Assembly (NCBI RefSeq): GCF_000582685.1
Contig: NZ_ALWD01000163.1
Coordinates: forward strand, 1-64,000
Reading direction: 5' to 3'
From: [Scytonema hofmanni] UTEX 2349
Lineage (GTDB): Bacteria; Cyanobacteriota; Cyanobacteriia; Cyanobacteriales; Nostocaceae
Length of the DNA: 64,000 nt
The first letter of the stretch is position 1. Each line of letters starts with the position of its first letter. Below are positions 25,190 to 33,373 of this stretch, in pieces. Made by a program: the position numbers and the translations under genes. The notes below the pieces were generated by a model that was not told the origin of the DNA, made no database searches, and saw only the letters and a program-made list of their open reading frames with translations.

Positions 25190-26194
25190 ATGGCAGCTAT
25201 TTACTTAATTGAACAAGGAACGTCAATCTATAAAGATTATCAACGTTTTATTATTCATGTCTCAGAAAAACCTAAGCTGGAAGTCCCGATACGGGAAGTG
25301 CAGCAAATTCTTGTTTTTGGCAATATTCAATTATCAACTCCAGTAATTAATAGTTGTCTGCAAGATAAAATTGCTGTGTTATTTCTCAGTCAATCAGGAC
25401 AATATCACGGTCATCTGTGGAGTGAAGAGTCTACTAATTTGGATAATCAACTAATTCAAATTGAGAGACGCAATGATGATTATTTTCAATTTAGCGTATC
25501 AAAAGCTGTTGTTTTAGGTAAGTTAATGAATTCCAAGCAGCTATTAATGCGATTTAATCGGAAACGGAAATTAGAAGATGTAGAAAAGGCTATTTATGGC
25601 ATTAATCAAGATATTGATGCCTTAGAATATGTAGATAATTTGGATTCATTGCGGGGTTATGAAGGTATTGCTGCTGCCAGATATTTTCCAGCTTTTGGCA
25701 AGTTGATTACTAATTCTGCTTTTAGTTTTTCTCAGAGATTTCGTCAACCTCCTATTGATGAGGTGAATTCGTTATTGAGTTTTGGTTATACCCTTTTGTT
25801 TAATAATGTGTTGAGTTTTATTATTGCGGAAGGGCTTTCTCCATATATTGGTAATTTCCATTATGGTGAGAAGCAGAAGCCATATTTAGCTTTCGATTTG
25901 ATGGAAGAATTTCGTTCTCCCATTGTTGATAGTTTGGTGTTAAAGGTAATTAATAAATCTTTATTTAAACCGAATGATTTTGATTTGGTTGCTAGTACGG
26001 GAGGAGTGTATTTAAGCCAATCTGCGCGGAAAGTTTTTTTGAAACAGTTTGAAACTCGGATGAATGAAGAAGTTTCTCATCCAGATTTAATATCTCAAGT
26101 TACATATAGACATGCAATTCAGTTGCAAGTGAGAAGATATAAACGTTGTTTGTTATCTGGAGTTCCCTATGAATCTTTTTTAAGGGCAGGTTAG
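25190..26194 (+). CDS. cas1: CRISPR integrase Cas1 (C-terminal part of RT-Cas1)
   Basis: A Cas1 domain of 334 residues from the internal ATG. Metal ligands are at Glu158 (LRGYEGIAAARYF), His224 (GNFHYG) and Glu239/240 (AFDLMEEFR), all present. It integrates new spacers at the leader end of the arrays. The same frame extends upstream to 24968 without a stop, encoding a charged linker (DDLGEEKDEDTKN) that connects to the RT after the A9 run. The full fusion would be about 716 residues. No strong ribosome binding site is seen before 25190, which favours the fusion reading. Confidence 0.92.
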   Translation: MAAIYLIEQGTSIYKDYQRFIIHVSEKPKLEVPIREVQQILVFGNIQLSTPVINSCLQDKIAVLFLSQSGQYHGHLWSEESTNLDNQLIQIERRNDDYFQFSVSKAVVLGKLMNSKQLLMRFNRKRKLEDVEKAIYGINQDIDALEYVDNLDSLRGYEGIAAARYFPAFGKLITNSAFSFSQRFRQPPIDEVNSLLSFGYTLLFNNVLSFIIAEGLSPYIGNFHYGEKQKPYLAFDLMEEFRSPIVDSLVLKVINKSLFKPNDFDLVASTGGVYLSQSARKVFLKQFETRMNEEVSHPDLISQVTYRHAIQLQVRRYKRCLLSGVPYESFLRAG

Positions 26195-26390
26195 GAATTT
26201 TGGATTAAAAAGTTGGTAGTAAAATATGTTACGACTAGAGAATTATTGTGAATTTCATCGAATATCTTTGTGAGCCGTAACGCACCATTATATTTGGGAA
26301 TCTTAACATGATTATAATTTAAATGACACCTTGTATCTTATAAGTAAAAGAACTTATACTTTCGTAAAGTATTAATTCTCACTGATAAAG

Positions 26391-26666
26391 ATGTTAGTGC
26401 TTGTTGTATATGATATTCCTGATGACAAAAGACGCACTAAGTTATCCAACTTTCTAGAGGGCTATGGGCGAAGAGTACAATTTTCCGTGTTTGAGTGTTT
26501 TTTAAGTTTGGACGAAATGCGGCAACTGTTTGAGAAATCAAAAAAACTAGTTAAACCATCCGAGGACAATGTGCGATTTTACTGGATATCGGAAGAGGCT
26601 GTTTCCAGGGTGTTAACTATTGGTAGTGAGGAACCAGCAGCACCGCCAAAGTATTACGTTATATAG
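26391..26666 (+). CDS. cas2: CRISPR adaptation protein Cas2
   Basis: A 91-residue protein: MLVLVVYDIPDDKRRTKLSN with the conserved Asp8, then GRRVQFSVFECFLSLDEMRQ and the C-terminal edge strand PKYYVI. It is the structural partner of Cas1 in spacer integration. It is separated from cas1 by about 195 AT-rich bases and followed directly by the leader of array 1. A degraded second copy lies before array 2. Confidence 0.93.
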   Translation: MLVLVVYDIPDDKRRTKLSNFLEGYGRRVQFSVFECFLSLDEMRQLFEKSKKLVKPSEDNVRFYWISEEAVSRVLTIGSEEPAAPPKYYVI

Positions 26667-26884
26667 GTTTTAGGATAATTAAGGAGGTTTTGTAACATGG
26701 TCATCGACGCATCTCGTCAAATCGCTGAAACCCTATCTTTTTCGTTGAGATGCGTCGATTGCTTACAGGCTAAGGGTTTGAGGTATGTATTTTGCTTAAT
26801 TTTGGAGAACATGTATAATGTTTTTCAGAGATGCGTCGATTTGATGGCTGAAACCCTTACTGGGTAAAGGCTCCTAGACGAACA
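26667..26884 (+). promoter_or_regulatory. Leader of CRISPR array 1, with triplicated motif and a small open frame
   Basis: AAGGAGGTTTTGTAAC precedes an ATG at 26697 that opens a 56-codon frame (MVIDASRQIAETLSF...). The 13-base motif GAGATGCGTCGAT occurs at 26747 and 26828, and its exact complement at 26703. The leader of array 2 has the same layout at the same spacing with a changed motif sequence. The leader abuts the first repeat and so marks the direction of transcription and spacer acquisition. Confidence 0.85.
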
Positions 26885-28420
26885 CCCTACCGATTGGGTT
26901 AAATCGGATTAGTTGGAAACCCGAAGGTGGCATTTATCAGCCTCTTCGTTTACTCCCTACCGATTGGGTTAAATCGGATTAGTTGGAAACCTTTAGATTA
27001 ACGTGTAATACGCAGGAATCGGTCCGCCCTACCGATTGGGTTAAATCGGATTAGTTGGAAACGATTTTTTGAAATCAAGGCAAACCCAACTCGAAGCTTA
27101 GACCCTACCGATTGGGTTAAATCGGATTAGTTGGAAACGCTATAATGGGTGCCATTTACATGCTCAACAATTGGCCCTACCGATTGGGTTAAATCGGATT
27201 AGTTGGAAACCAGGTTAGAAGGCTGGGTGCCTTGATATAAACTACCCTACCGATTGGGTTAAATCGGATTAGTTGGAAACCCTAAGTCAAGTTTTTGCAA
27301 ACAAGACTATCCTTCCCTACCGATTGGGTTAAATCGGATTAGTTGGAAACTAGAAACTCTGAAACATCAACTTTCGAGGTTTCCCTACCGATTGGGTTAA
27401 ATCGGATTAGTTGGAAACTAGTCTTCGTAATTTTCTCTAACGAGAACAAGACGAGCCCTACCGATTGGGTTAAATCGGATTAGTTGGAAACCTGTCAAGC
27501 TAGTGGGAGATACAATTAGATCTACCGCTCCCTACCGATTGGGTTAAATCGGATTAGTTGGAAACGATTGCAACGAAAAAACCAACAATCCCAGCAGCGA
27601 TTGACCCTACCGATTGGGTTAAATCGGATTAGTTGGAAACGCCTGGTCCCTTGCTTTAGAAACTTGCTCTCTAGTCCCTACCGATTGGGTTAAATCGGAT
27701 TAGTTGGAAACGCTATGTTTCCACAAGTCGCTTTGATCGTTTTGTCCCTACCGATTGGGTTAAATCGGATTAGTTGGAAACATTTGGCTGCCGGGCTGCG
27801 CCGTGGGTAGCCATTGACCCTACCGATTGGGTTAAATCGGATTAGTTGGAAACGGTGTTCTTGACACCCACCCCAAGCCACTAAAGGCCCCTACCGATTG
27901 GGTTAAATCGGATTAGTTGGAAACACTACACGAGCATTGTGTGCATCGTTGCTAGCGACCCCTACCGATTGGGTTAAATCGGATTAGTTGGAAACAATAT
28001 CGAGCTTCGCTTGGTCAGCAGCGATTCTTACCCTACCGATTGGGTTAAATCGGATTAGTTGGAAACGTTTATGTTGATGACTTTGGTCACTGGCTGCGCT
28101 GCTCCCTACCGATTGGGTTAAATCGGATTAGTTGGAAACGGCAATCTTCCGCTGAACCTGTTGTGCGTCATCGTTTCCCTACCGATTGGGTTAAATCGGA
28201 TTAGTTGGAAACGCTTAGGACTACGCTTAAGATGAGGCTTACGATCCCCTACCGATTGGGTTAAATCGGATTAGTTGGAAACATTCATTGGGAATGGTGA
28301 GGGCTACAAGATATACCAAATCCCTACCGATTGGGTTAAATCGGATTAGTTGGAAACAAAAAAGCCACGATGGAGACCAACGATAAAACCAACCCTACCG
28401 ATTGGGTTAAATCGGATTAG
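26885..28420 (+). CRISPR. CRISPR array 1: 22 repeats of 36 bases, 21 spacers
   Basis: Repeats begin CCCTACCGATTGGG and end GGATTAGTTGGAAAC, with an internal stem CCGAT/ATCGG. The first starts at 26885 and the last (28393-28420) is cut to 28 bases. Spacers are about 32-40 bases. The position of cas2 and the leader on the left and the truncated repeat on the right set the direction as rightward. The array belongs to the type III-B system and shares its repeat with array 2. Confidence 0.98.
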
Positions 28421-28435
28421 AATGTTTACAAAAAA

Positions 28436-28466
28436 ATAAGCCCTGATATTTTTCAGAGCTTTTTTA
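28436..28466. terminator. Terminator between array 1 and the convergent NYN gene
   Basis: AAAAAATAAGCCCTGA...TCAGAGCTTTTTT, a stem with A- and T-runs on opposite sides, usable from both directions. Confidence 0.65.
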
Positions 28467-28492
28467 TTCCTAACAACATCGCTACAAATTAT

Positions 28493-29452
28493 TTAAGCTA
28501 TATTCAACTTTGTATACTTAGCGACTTGATATTGTATATCATCTAAAAAAATCACATCATCAGCTATTTCCGAAAGCTCTTGACTTAACATACCCTTCTT
28601 CGCAATAATAGTTACCTCTACACCACGTTGTTGTATTTCAGTAATGGCAGGAACAAAGTCACCATCACCACTCACAAGAATCACCCTATCTTGCTGCTTG
28701 ACTTCCCTTAACATATCAACAGTAATTTTTACATCATCACCAACAGTTTTGACAGTATTGCTATCAATTCGAGGTAAAATCGGAAGTCCAATTACTTCAT
28801 AACGCAAACCTTCTAAATAACTTACAAACCGCTTTTGTCCATCAGTCATCGGTGAATGAACACCAGTGTAATATTTAAAAGTGGTAGCATTTGCGCTTTG
28901 AGAAAGTTCTACCCGCAACGCATTATAGTCAACCTCAATTTGCAAGCGATCAAGAGCAAAACTGAAATTATTACCGTCAATATAAACACGAGTTATCGAT
29001 GTTTGAGTATCGGAAAGTAATTTAACAGATGATTTTTGAGACTTATTTTGATGATTTTCAGATTGAGGAGCAGTTTTATTATCTAACTTCTCTTGCAATT
29101 GAGCGAGATTTCCGGCAATGACTTTTTGTTGATGCTGTAATTTATCAATTTTAGAAAGATAAAGACGTTGACAGGTATGTTGAACTTTGACTTTTTTCTC
29201 CAACTTATTTAATTCATACAGTGTATCAGTAAGTTTGGCTTGCAAGCAAGTATTCTCTTTACTTAATAGACTTAATTGCTTCTGCTTATTCGCATCTAAG
29301 TGGTGCTGCTTGACTGTTGTTTTTCTATAAATAGCCCCTAACACAGCTATTTCACCCAGTACTCGCACTAAAGGTTGTTTGCTAATCGTACCAGTTAAGA
29401 TGCACACCATTGATGCAAACATTATGATTGGAAACCCTTGAGTAAATTTCAT
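28493..29452 (-). CDS. Membrane-anchored NYN-domain nuclease-like protein
   Basis: A 319-residue protein. An N-terminal hydrophobic stretch (about 8-40) is followed by a long coiled coil (about 45-115) and a C-terminal NYN/PIN-like domain: TRVYIDGNNFSFAL (near 155), a central VGDDVKITVDML and VILVSGDGDFVPAI (near 255). These acidic clusters form the metal site of the LabA/DUF88 family, which includes RNases. It converges on array 1 and diverges from a second NYN gene. A link to CRISPR RNA handling is only suggested by position. Confidence 0.75.
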   Translation of the reverse strand: MKFTQGFPIIMFASMVCILTGTISKQPLVRVLGEIAVLGAIYRKTTVKQHHLDANKQKQLSLLSKENTCLQAKLTDTLYELNKLEKKVKVQHTCQRLYLSKIDKLQHQQKVIAGNLAQLQEKLDNKTAPQSENHQNKSQKSSVKLLSDTQTSITRVYIDGNNFSFALDRLQIEVDYNALRVELSQSANATTFKYYTGVHSPMTDGQKRFVSYLEGLRYEVIGLPILPRIDSNTVKTVGDDVKITVDMLREVKQQDRVILVSGDGDFVPAITEIQQRGVEVTIIAKKGMLSQELSEIADDVIFLDDIQYQVAKYTKLNIA

Positions 29453-29639
29453 TGCTACTACTCACTAATCTTTATTTCGATGTATTTAATCTAGCGAGTA
29501 GGTGGAAAACGATATTTCCAGTATTCCGCACCCCAAACCCTTTTCTTCGTGAAGGATCTGGCTGAGGGAAAAAGCATATTCCACCCATAGGTTTTAATAG
29601 GAAACAAGAAAACAAACCCAAGATAAATGGTGAAAGAGC
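29453..29639. promoter_or_regulatory. Divergent control region, copy 1
   Basis: Between two divergent NYN genes. The segment 29460-29522 contains ACTCACTA ... TAGCGAGT arms, GATGTATTTAAT and GGTGGAAAACGATATTTCC. About 85 percent of it recurs at 39741-39806, after array 2, between another divergent gene pair. Confidence 0.65.
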
Positions 29640-30215
29640 ATGGGAAATCTTCATCGAGTGATAATTATAGCAGATGGCGATAACGCTTTTATGGCAGCAC
29701 AAAGTTTTAATCGCAAAATAAATTGGCATAAAGTGCGAGATTATTTAGCTGACCCGAAAGAAGGAAGAGAGTTAATTGAGATGGTAATTTATCTCGGTCT
29801 ACCTCCCGCAAAAGAAAGATTTGAAGAACAGCGAAAAAGCAAAGAAAAATTTGTCTACTGGGCAAAGAGTAATGGTTTTTTAGTCGTAGCAAAAGAAGGT
29901 AAAGCGAAAGGAGACGATTACGAGAATAATGTTGATGTTGTGATGGCAATAGATGCAATTGAGTTAGCTTTAGAAATTAAACCAGATATTGTGGTTTTGG
30001 TGACGGGAGATTCCGATTTTGCCTATTTAGCAGAGAAACTGAGAAGACGAGGAATCCGAGTTGAGGTAGCTTCAGTCGAACAATCTTTAGGAAGTGAGTT
30101 AAAAAATTCGGCTAATAGCGTAGTGGATTTGACTGAGGTATTTGATAAATTTGACCAACATGATACTAGCCAAAATTATCACCGCATTGGTAGTTCTAAT
30201 GTTTTTGATTCCTGA
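29640..30215 (+). CDS. NYN-domain (LabA/DUF88) nuclease-like protein
   Basis: A 191-residue protein. RVIIIADGDNAFMAAQSF (Asp near 12 and 14), YENNVDVVMAIDAIELAL and IVVLVTGDSDFAYLAEKL carry the conserved acidic residues of the NYN fold, followed by EVASVEQSLGSELKNSANSV. It is the first gene of the rightward operon that goes on to the coiled-coil membrane protein, the ubiquitin-like protein, E2, JAB-E1 and M48 protease genes. It is probably an RNA- or DNA-cutting component. The target is unknown. Confidence 0.8.
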   Translation: MGNLHRVIIIADGDNAFMAAQSFNRKINWHKVRDYLADPKEGRELIEMVIYLGLPPAKERFEEQRKSKEKFVYWAKSNGFLVVAKEGKAKGDDYENNVDVVMAIDAIELALEIKPDIVVLVTGDSDFAYLAEKLRRRGIRVEVASVEQSLGSELKNSANSVVDLTEVFDKFDQHDTSQNYHRIGSSNVFDS

Positions 30216-30257
30216 ATGCATGATGCTGGAATAAACAAAAAAGGAAAGGAGTTATTT

Positions 30258-30701
30258 ATGGGGACAGTGAATGGCAAGTTAATTAATCAAGAGCTAGACC
30301 AATTTGAGGAACTTAGGCAAAGGACTGAGAGAATTAATCAACGTTGTCAGTATTTAGAATCTCAGGTTAATGCTATTAGCAAACAAGACTACACGCAATA
30401 TTTACAAAAGGTAACTGAGGAGGTTGATAGTAACAAATCTTATTTGCAAAAGTTAGATCAAAGAATTGGTTTTTTGGAGGATGTAACATCAAGACAAGCT
30501 AGACAATTGTTTTTTATCAAAATAACCAGTGTTATCGTTTTCGTCGGTTTATGGTTTATGTTTAGCATAAATAATAAACCCGAATATAACAAAACTAAAC
30601 CTCACAAAAAAGTGGAGTCTCTGGAATTCATTCAATCGAAATCTAAAAAAATAAAATCGTCATCAAGTAAACAATTAGAACAAAGTGAGGAAATGAGATG
30701 A
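30258..30701 (+). CDS. Coiled-coil protein with one membrane helix
   Basis: 147 residues from ATG 30258, preceded by the ribosome binding site GGAAAGGAG. Residues 5-85 form a coiled coil (LDQFEELRQRTERINQRCQY), residues 93-112 one membrane helix (IKITSVIVFVGLWFMFSI), and the tail is Lys/Ser-rich. The stop codon overlaps the start of the ubiquitin-like gene (ATGA), so translation is coupled. No family recognised. It could anchor the conjugation machinery to the membrane or serve as a target of modification (many Lys in the tail), which is inference. Confidence 0.65.
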   Translation: MGTVNGKLINQELDQFEELRQRTERINQRCQYLESQVNAISKQDYTQYLQKVTEEVDSNKSYLQKLDQRIGFLEDVTSRQARQLFFIKITSVIVFVGLWFMFSINNKPEYNKTKPHKKVESLEFIQSKSKKIKSSSSKQLEQSEEMR

Positions 30702-30895
30702 GAGCAATTGTTAACGGTAAACTGGTTGATTTACCACAAGGTACAACTGTTGAAGAATTAAGAAAAAAGTTGCCAGAAATTGGTCACGATGATGTGATGG
30801 AAGAAGGTTTTGCTGGTACTCGTCCTCTGAAAAATAACGAAGCGCTTAAAGAGGGTTCAAAGGTTTGGACTGTACCCAAAATTGTCAAAGGATAG
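30698..30895 (+). CDS. Ubiquitin-like modifier protein, 65 residues
   Basis: MRAIVNGKLVDLPQGTTVEE opens as a beta-grasp hairpin, followed by a helix (VEELRKKL), a loop and a last strand VWTVPKIVKG. The chain ends in Gly65 with nothing after it, as required for a modifier ready for activation. It resembles one unit of the prokaryotic multi-ubiquitin family. Coupled to the upstream gene and followed 59 bases later by the E2-like gene and then the JAB-E1 gene, it has every usual partner. The beta-grasp call is based on pattern and context, not on a profile. Confidence 0.7.
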   Translation: MRAIVNGKLVDLPQGTTVEELRKKLPEIGHDDVMEEGFAGTRPLKNNEALKEGSKVWTVPKIVKG

Positions 30896-30954
30896 TGAGA
30901 TTTTAGATTTTGGATTATCCACTAATTTGGAGTTTTGAATTGAGAAGGTGAAGT

Positions 30955-31440
30955 ATGGCAGTTACAATTAGTCAAGATAAATCAGGATTTAAACCCAGTT
31001 TGCGAATTGTAGAAGAACTCAAGCTGTTAGAAAAAGTAGCCAAAAATGTAATTGTTGGTAGCAAGACAGTAGGAGATATTAAATACACGGCTATTCTGAT
31101 TAAGGGAATGCCTTTATCTTCCAAAAAGTTTACAGTTTCTAACACAGATGTTTTGTTTTTGTTACCACTAGATTATCCGCGACTTCCCCCCATTGGTTGC
31201 TATTTAAATTACCCGTGGAATACGGTAGGAGAAGGAGACCATCACTTTACCAGACAAAGTTACTATGGTGCGCCATTTCTGAGTGAACAAGGATGGTATT
31301 GGTACTGTGTGGGATTAGGGGGAGGATTTAACCATGATGTCTGGTTAAATTCTTGGAGACCTAGTAATAATCCTGAGAATGGTCACAATCTTGCGACTTT
31401 ATTTGTAACAGCACGTCACGCGATTAATAGTGATGATTGA
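30955..31440 (+). CDS. Prokaryotic E2 (UBC-fold) conjugating protein
   Basis: A 161-residue protein with a ribosome binding site GAGAAGGTGAAG. E2 features: VLFLLPLDYPRLPPIGCYLN (the P-x-x-YP-x-x-PP strand and turn of UBC folds), a His pair near 96-97, WYWYCVGL with the candidate catalytic Cys118, and NSWRPSNNP ... LATLFVTARHAI as the C-terminal helices. It matches my memory of the Prok-E2 family E group, found with JAB-ThiF fusions. It would receive the modifier from the E1 and pass it to a target. No E3 is visible. Confidence 0.75.
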   Translation: MAVTISQDKSGFKPSLRIVEELKLLEKVAKNVIVGSKTVGDIKYTAILIKGMPLSSKKFTVSNTDVLFLLPLDYPRLPPIGCYLNYPWNTVGEGDHHFTRQSYYGAPFLSEQGWYWYCVGLGGGFNHDVWLNSWRPSNNPENGHNLATLFVTARHAINSDD

Positions 31441-31684
31441 CGGAATTATTCCCGTCAGACTGAAATCTGCGGCTACACAGACAAAGCCCAACCGACCTGG
31501 GCTAAATACTGGGGAGCCTAATCGCGGACTTGGTTTTAGGACTTACGCACTCGTTACCAGAAAACAAGACTTTGAGATTGCTTCCTTACGTCGATAGGGA
31601 CGGAAATACGTAATCCGTGCGTAAATCCTGGGTTTGTGTAGCTGCGATTACGAATATCGCCAAGTATTTTGTTAACAACTAACT
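31441..31684. other. Spacer between the E2 and JAB-E1 genes
   Basis: 244 bases of hairpin-rich intergenic sequence typical of cyanobacterial dispersed repeats, without a gene. It might carry an internal promoter for the JAB-E1 and M48 genes. Confidence 0.45.
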
Positions 31685-33109
31685 ATGAACAAATCTCCGG
31701 CAATTTCTCTGCACATACCACCAAAAATGTGGTCTGAGTTTCAAAAATCTATGCTCAAGTCTCGGATGTTTAATGAAGAAGTGATTGGTTTTTTATTTTG
31801 TCAGCGTCATCAAGTTTCAAAACACAAAATCCGGTATATTCCTAAAAGTTGGGTTGTTCCTGCTTCTGACTGCTACGAACATCAATCTGCCAGTGGATTG
31901 GTATTAAAACAGCATTTTCATTCCTATTTGCTACAAAATCATCTTCAGCCAGGTTTGGATGTAGTTCACATTCATACTCACGCGGGTCGAGGTATACCTG
32001 ATTTTTCCTATGTCGATGATCGTTATGAGTCTGAATATGCGCGGTTTATCTCATCTAGTTTTCCCAAAAAACCTCGTTTGATTTCGGGTGTGTTTGACGA
32101 GGATTTACAATCTGGTCAATTTCGGATGTGGGATAGAAAAGGACGGGAGTTTGAGAACGTTCAATTTTGTAATTCCCTGTTTGAAATCTCCAAAAATAAA
32201 CATGTGATGAATAATATTGACTTGAACTATGATTTGATGTTTGCTCGGCAAAAAATATTTGGGGAAACCAATCAAAAGCTACTCAATCAGCTAAAAGTAG
32301 CATTAATTGGCTGTGGTGGTATTGGTTCAATTTTTGCAGAATTATTGGGGCGTTTAGGTGTGAAGAATTGGGTATTAATTGACCCTGATGAATTGGAGAC
32401 AGTTAACCTCAATCGGATGCCCGGTGCTACACAAGAAATGGTAGACCAAAATTGGCATAAAGTGCATTATGTCAAGCATCTTATCAAGAAAATTTACAGT
32501 GAGGGTTCCTGTGTCAAAACAATACCAACTTCAGTTGAAAGTGAATTAGCCAAGGAAGAAATAGCAACTTGCGATTTAATTGTGGTGGCGACTGATAATC
32601 ATCTTTCTCGAAAAACTGCTCAAGAATTAGCGTTGCAATACATGCGTCCTTTGGTGTGTTTGGGGACTCATATAGAGGTGAAACCAGACAATACACCGCG
32701 AATGTATTGCAGAATTACCGTTCCTCCTCTGGGTGGTGGTTGGTGTTTGATGTGCGGTAATATTATTAACTTGCAACGTGCAGCTTTAGAGTCTGCGCCA
32801 TTGGAGATTAATCAAATGGCTGCGGGTTATTTAGAAGGTGTGAATGACCCGGCGGTATTTTGGTTGAATGGTATCTGTGCAAGTACAGGTGTTGGTGTAA
32901 TTCATGGGATGGTAAGCGGTTTTTTGAATGTAGATTCCGGGATTGATTGGATTTATGAGTTTCCCGGTAGTGATTGGCGTAAGACTAATACAGAGTATTT
33001 GCAGACTGATGATTGTTACTTTTGTGGGATGGGGAGTTTAGAGGAAGTTGTTGAGAGTCCAGATTTTGAGAATTCGGATTTTGAGAATTCGGATTCAATG
33101 ATCTGGTGA
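31685..33109 (+). CDS. JAB(JAMM) deubiquitinase - E1 (ThiF) fusion
   Basis: A 474-residue protein. Residues 1-165 form a JAB/JAMM metalloprotease domain: Glu31 (NEEVIGFLF), His97-x-His99, Ser108 and Asp111 (HTHAGRGIPDFSYVDD). Residues 195-440 form an E1/ThiF adenylating domain: ALIGCGGIGS (209-214), DPDELETVNLNR (233-244), VVATDN, and zinc ligands C354-x2-C357 with C444-x2-C447. The enzyme would trim or remove the modifier and activate its C-terminus with ATP. Fusion of both activities is known from prokaryotic ubiquitin-like operons. An internal thioester Cys cannot be chosen with certainty. Confidence 0.88.
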   Translation: MNKSPAISLHIPPKMWSEFQKSMLKSRMFNEEVIGFLFCQRHQVSKHKIRYIPKSWVVPASDCYEHQSASGLVLKQHFHSYLLQNHLQPGLDVVHIHTHAGRGIPDFSYVDDRYESEYARFISSSFPKKPRLISGVFDEDLQSGQFRMWDRKGREFENVQFCNSLFEISKNKHVMNNIDLNYDLMFARQKIFGETNQKLLNQLKVALIGCGGIGSIFAELLGRLGVKNWVLIDPDELETVNLNRMPGATQEMVDQNWHKVHYVKHLIKKIYSEGSCVKTIPTSVESELAKEEIATCDLIVVATDNHLSRKTAQELALQYMRPLVCLGTHIEVKPDNTPRMYCRITVPPLGGGWCLMCGNIINLQRAALESAPLEINQMAAGYLEGVNDPAVFWLNGICASTGVGVIHGMVSGFLNVDSGIDWIYEFPGSDWRKTNTEYLQTDDCYFCGMGSLEEVVESPDFENSDFENSDSMIW

Positions 33110-33140
33110 GAGGGAAGTATTTTAGTTTTGCGTAAATAGC

Positions 33141-33191
33141 CAGGGATTGTAAGTCCCTGTCTCATAGCTAAAGTCCTCGCTCATGAGGACT
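33141..33191 (+). repeat. Palindromic intergenic element, copy 2
   Basis: CAGGGATTGTAAGTCCCTG (33141-33159), linker TCTCATAGCTAA, then AGTCCTCGC...GAGGACT (33172-33191). Same layout as the other two copies. Confidence 0.75.
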
Positions 33192-33373
33192 GGGAAGGAA
33201 AAAGGGAAAAGTTACTAAAGGAATCAAATCTAAAAGTATGCGAAATATTCGCTTTTTAGTGTTGCAGACTAGCGCAAACTCTTTGAGATTGCTTCCCTAG
33301 ACTTTGTTTCCCTCGCTTCGGATAGGTTTTGGATCACTGTTAATTAACTCTTCAAATATACAGGGAGAAAGTT

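Noticed and set aside
27690..27881. Open frames inside the CRISPR arrays (also 38521-38736 and 48530-48724)
   Set aside because: They are read through repeats and spacers; the repeated peptide blocks only mirror the repeat sequence.
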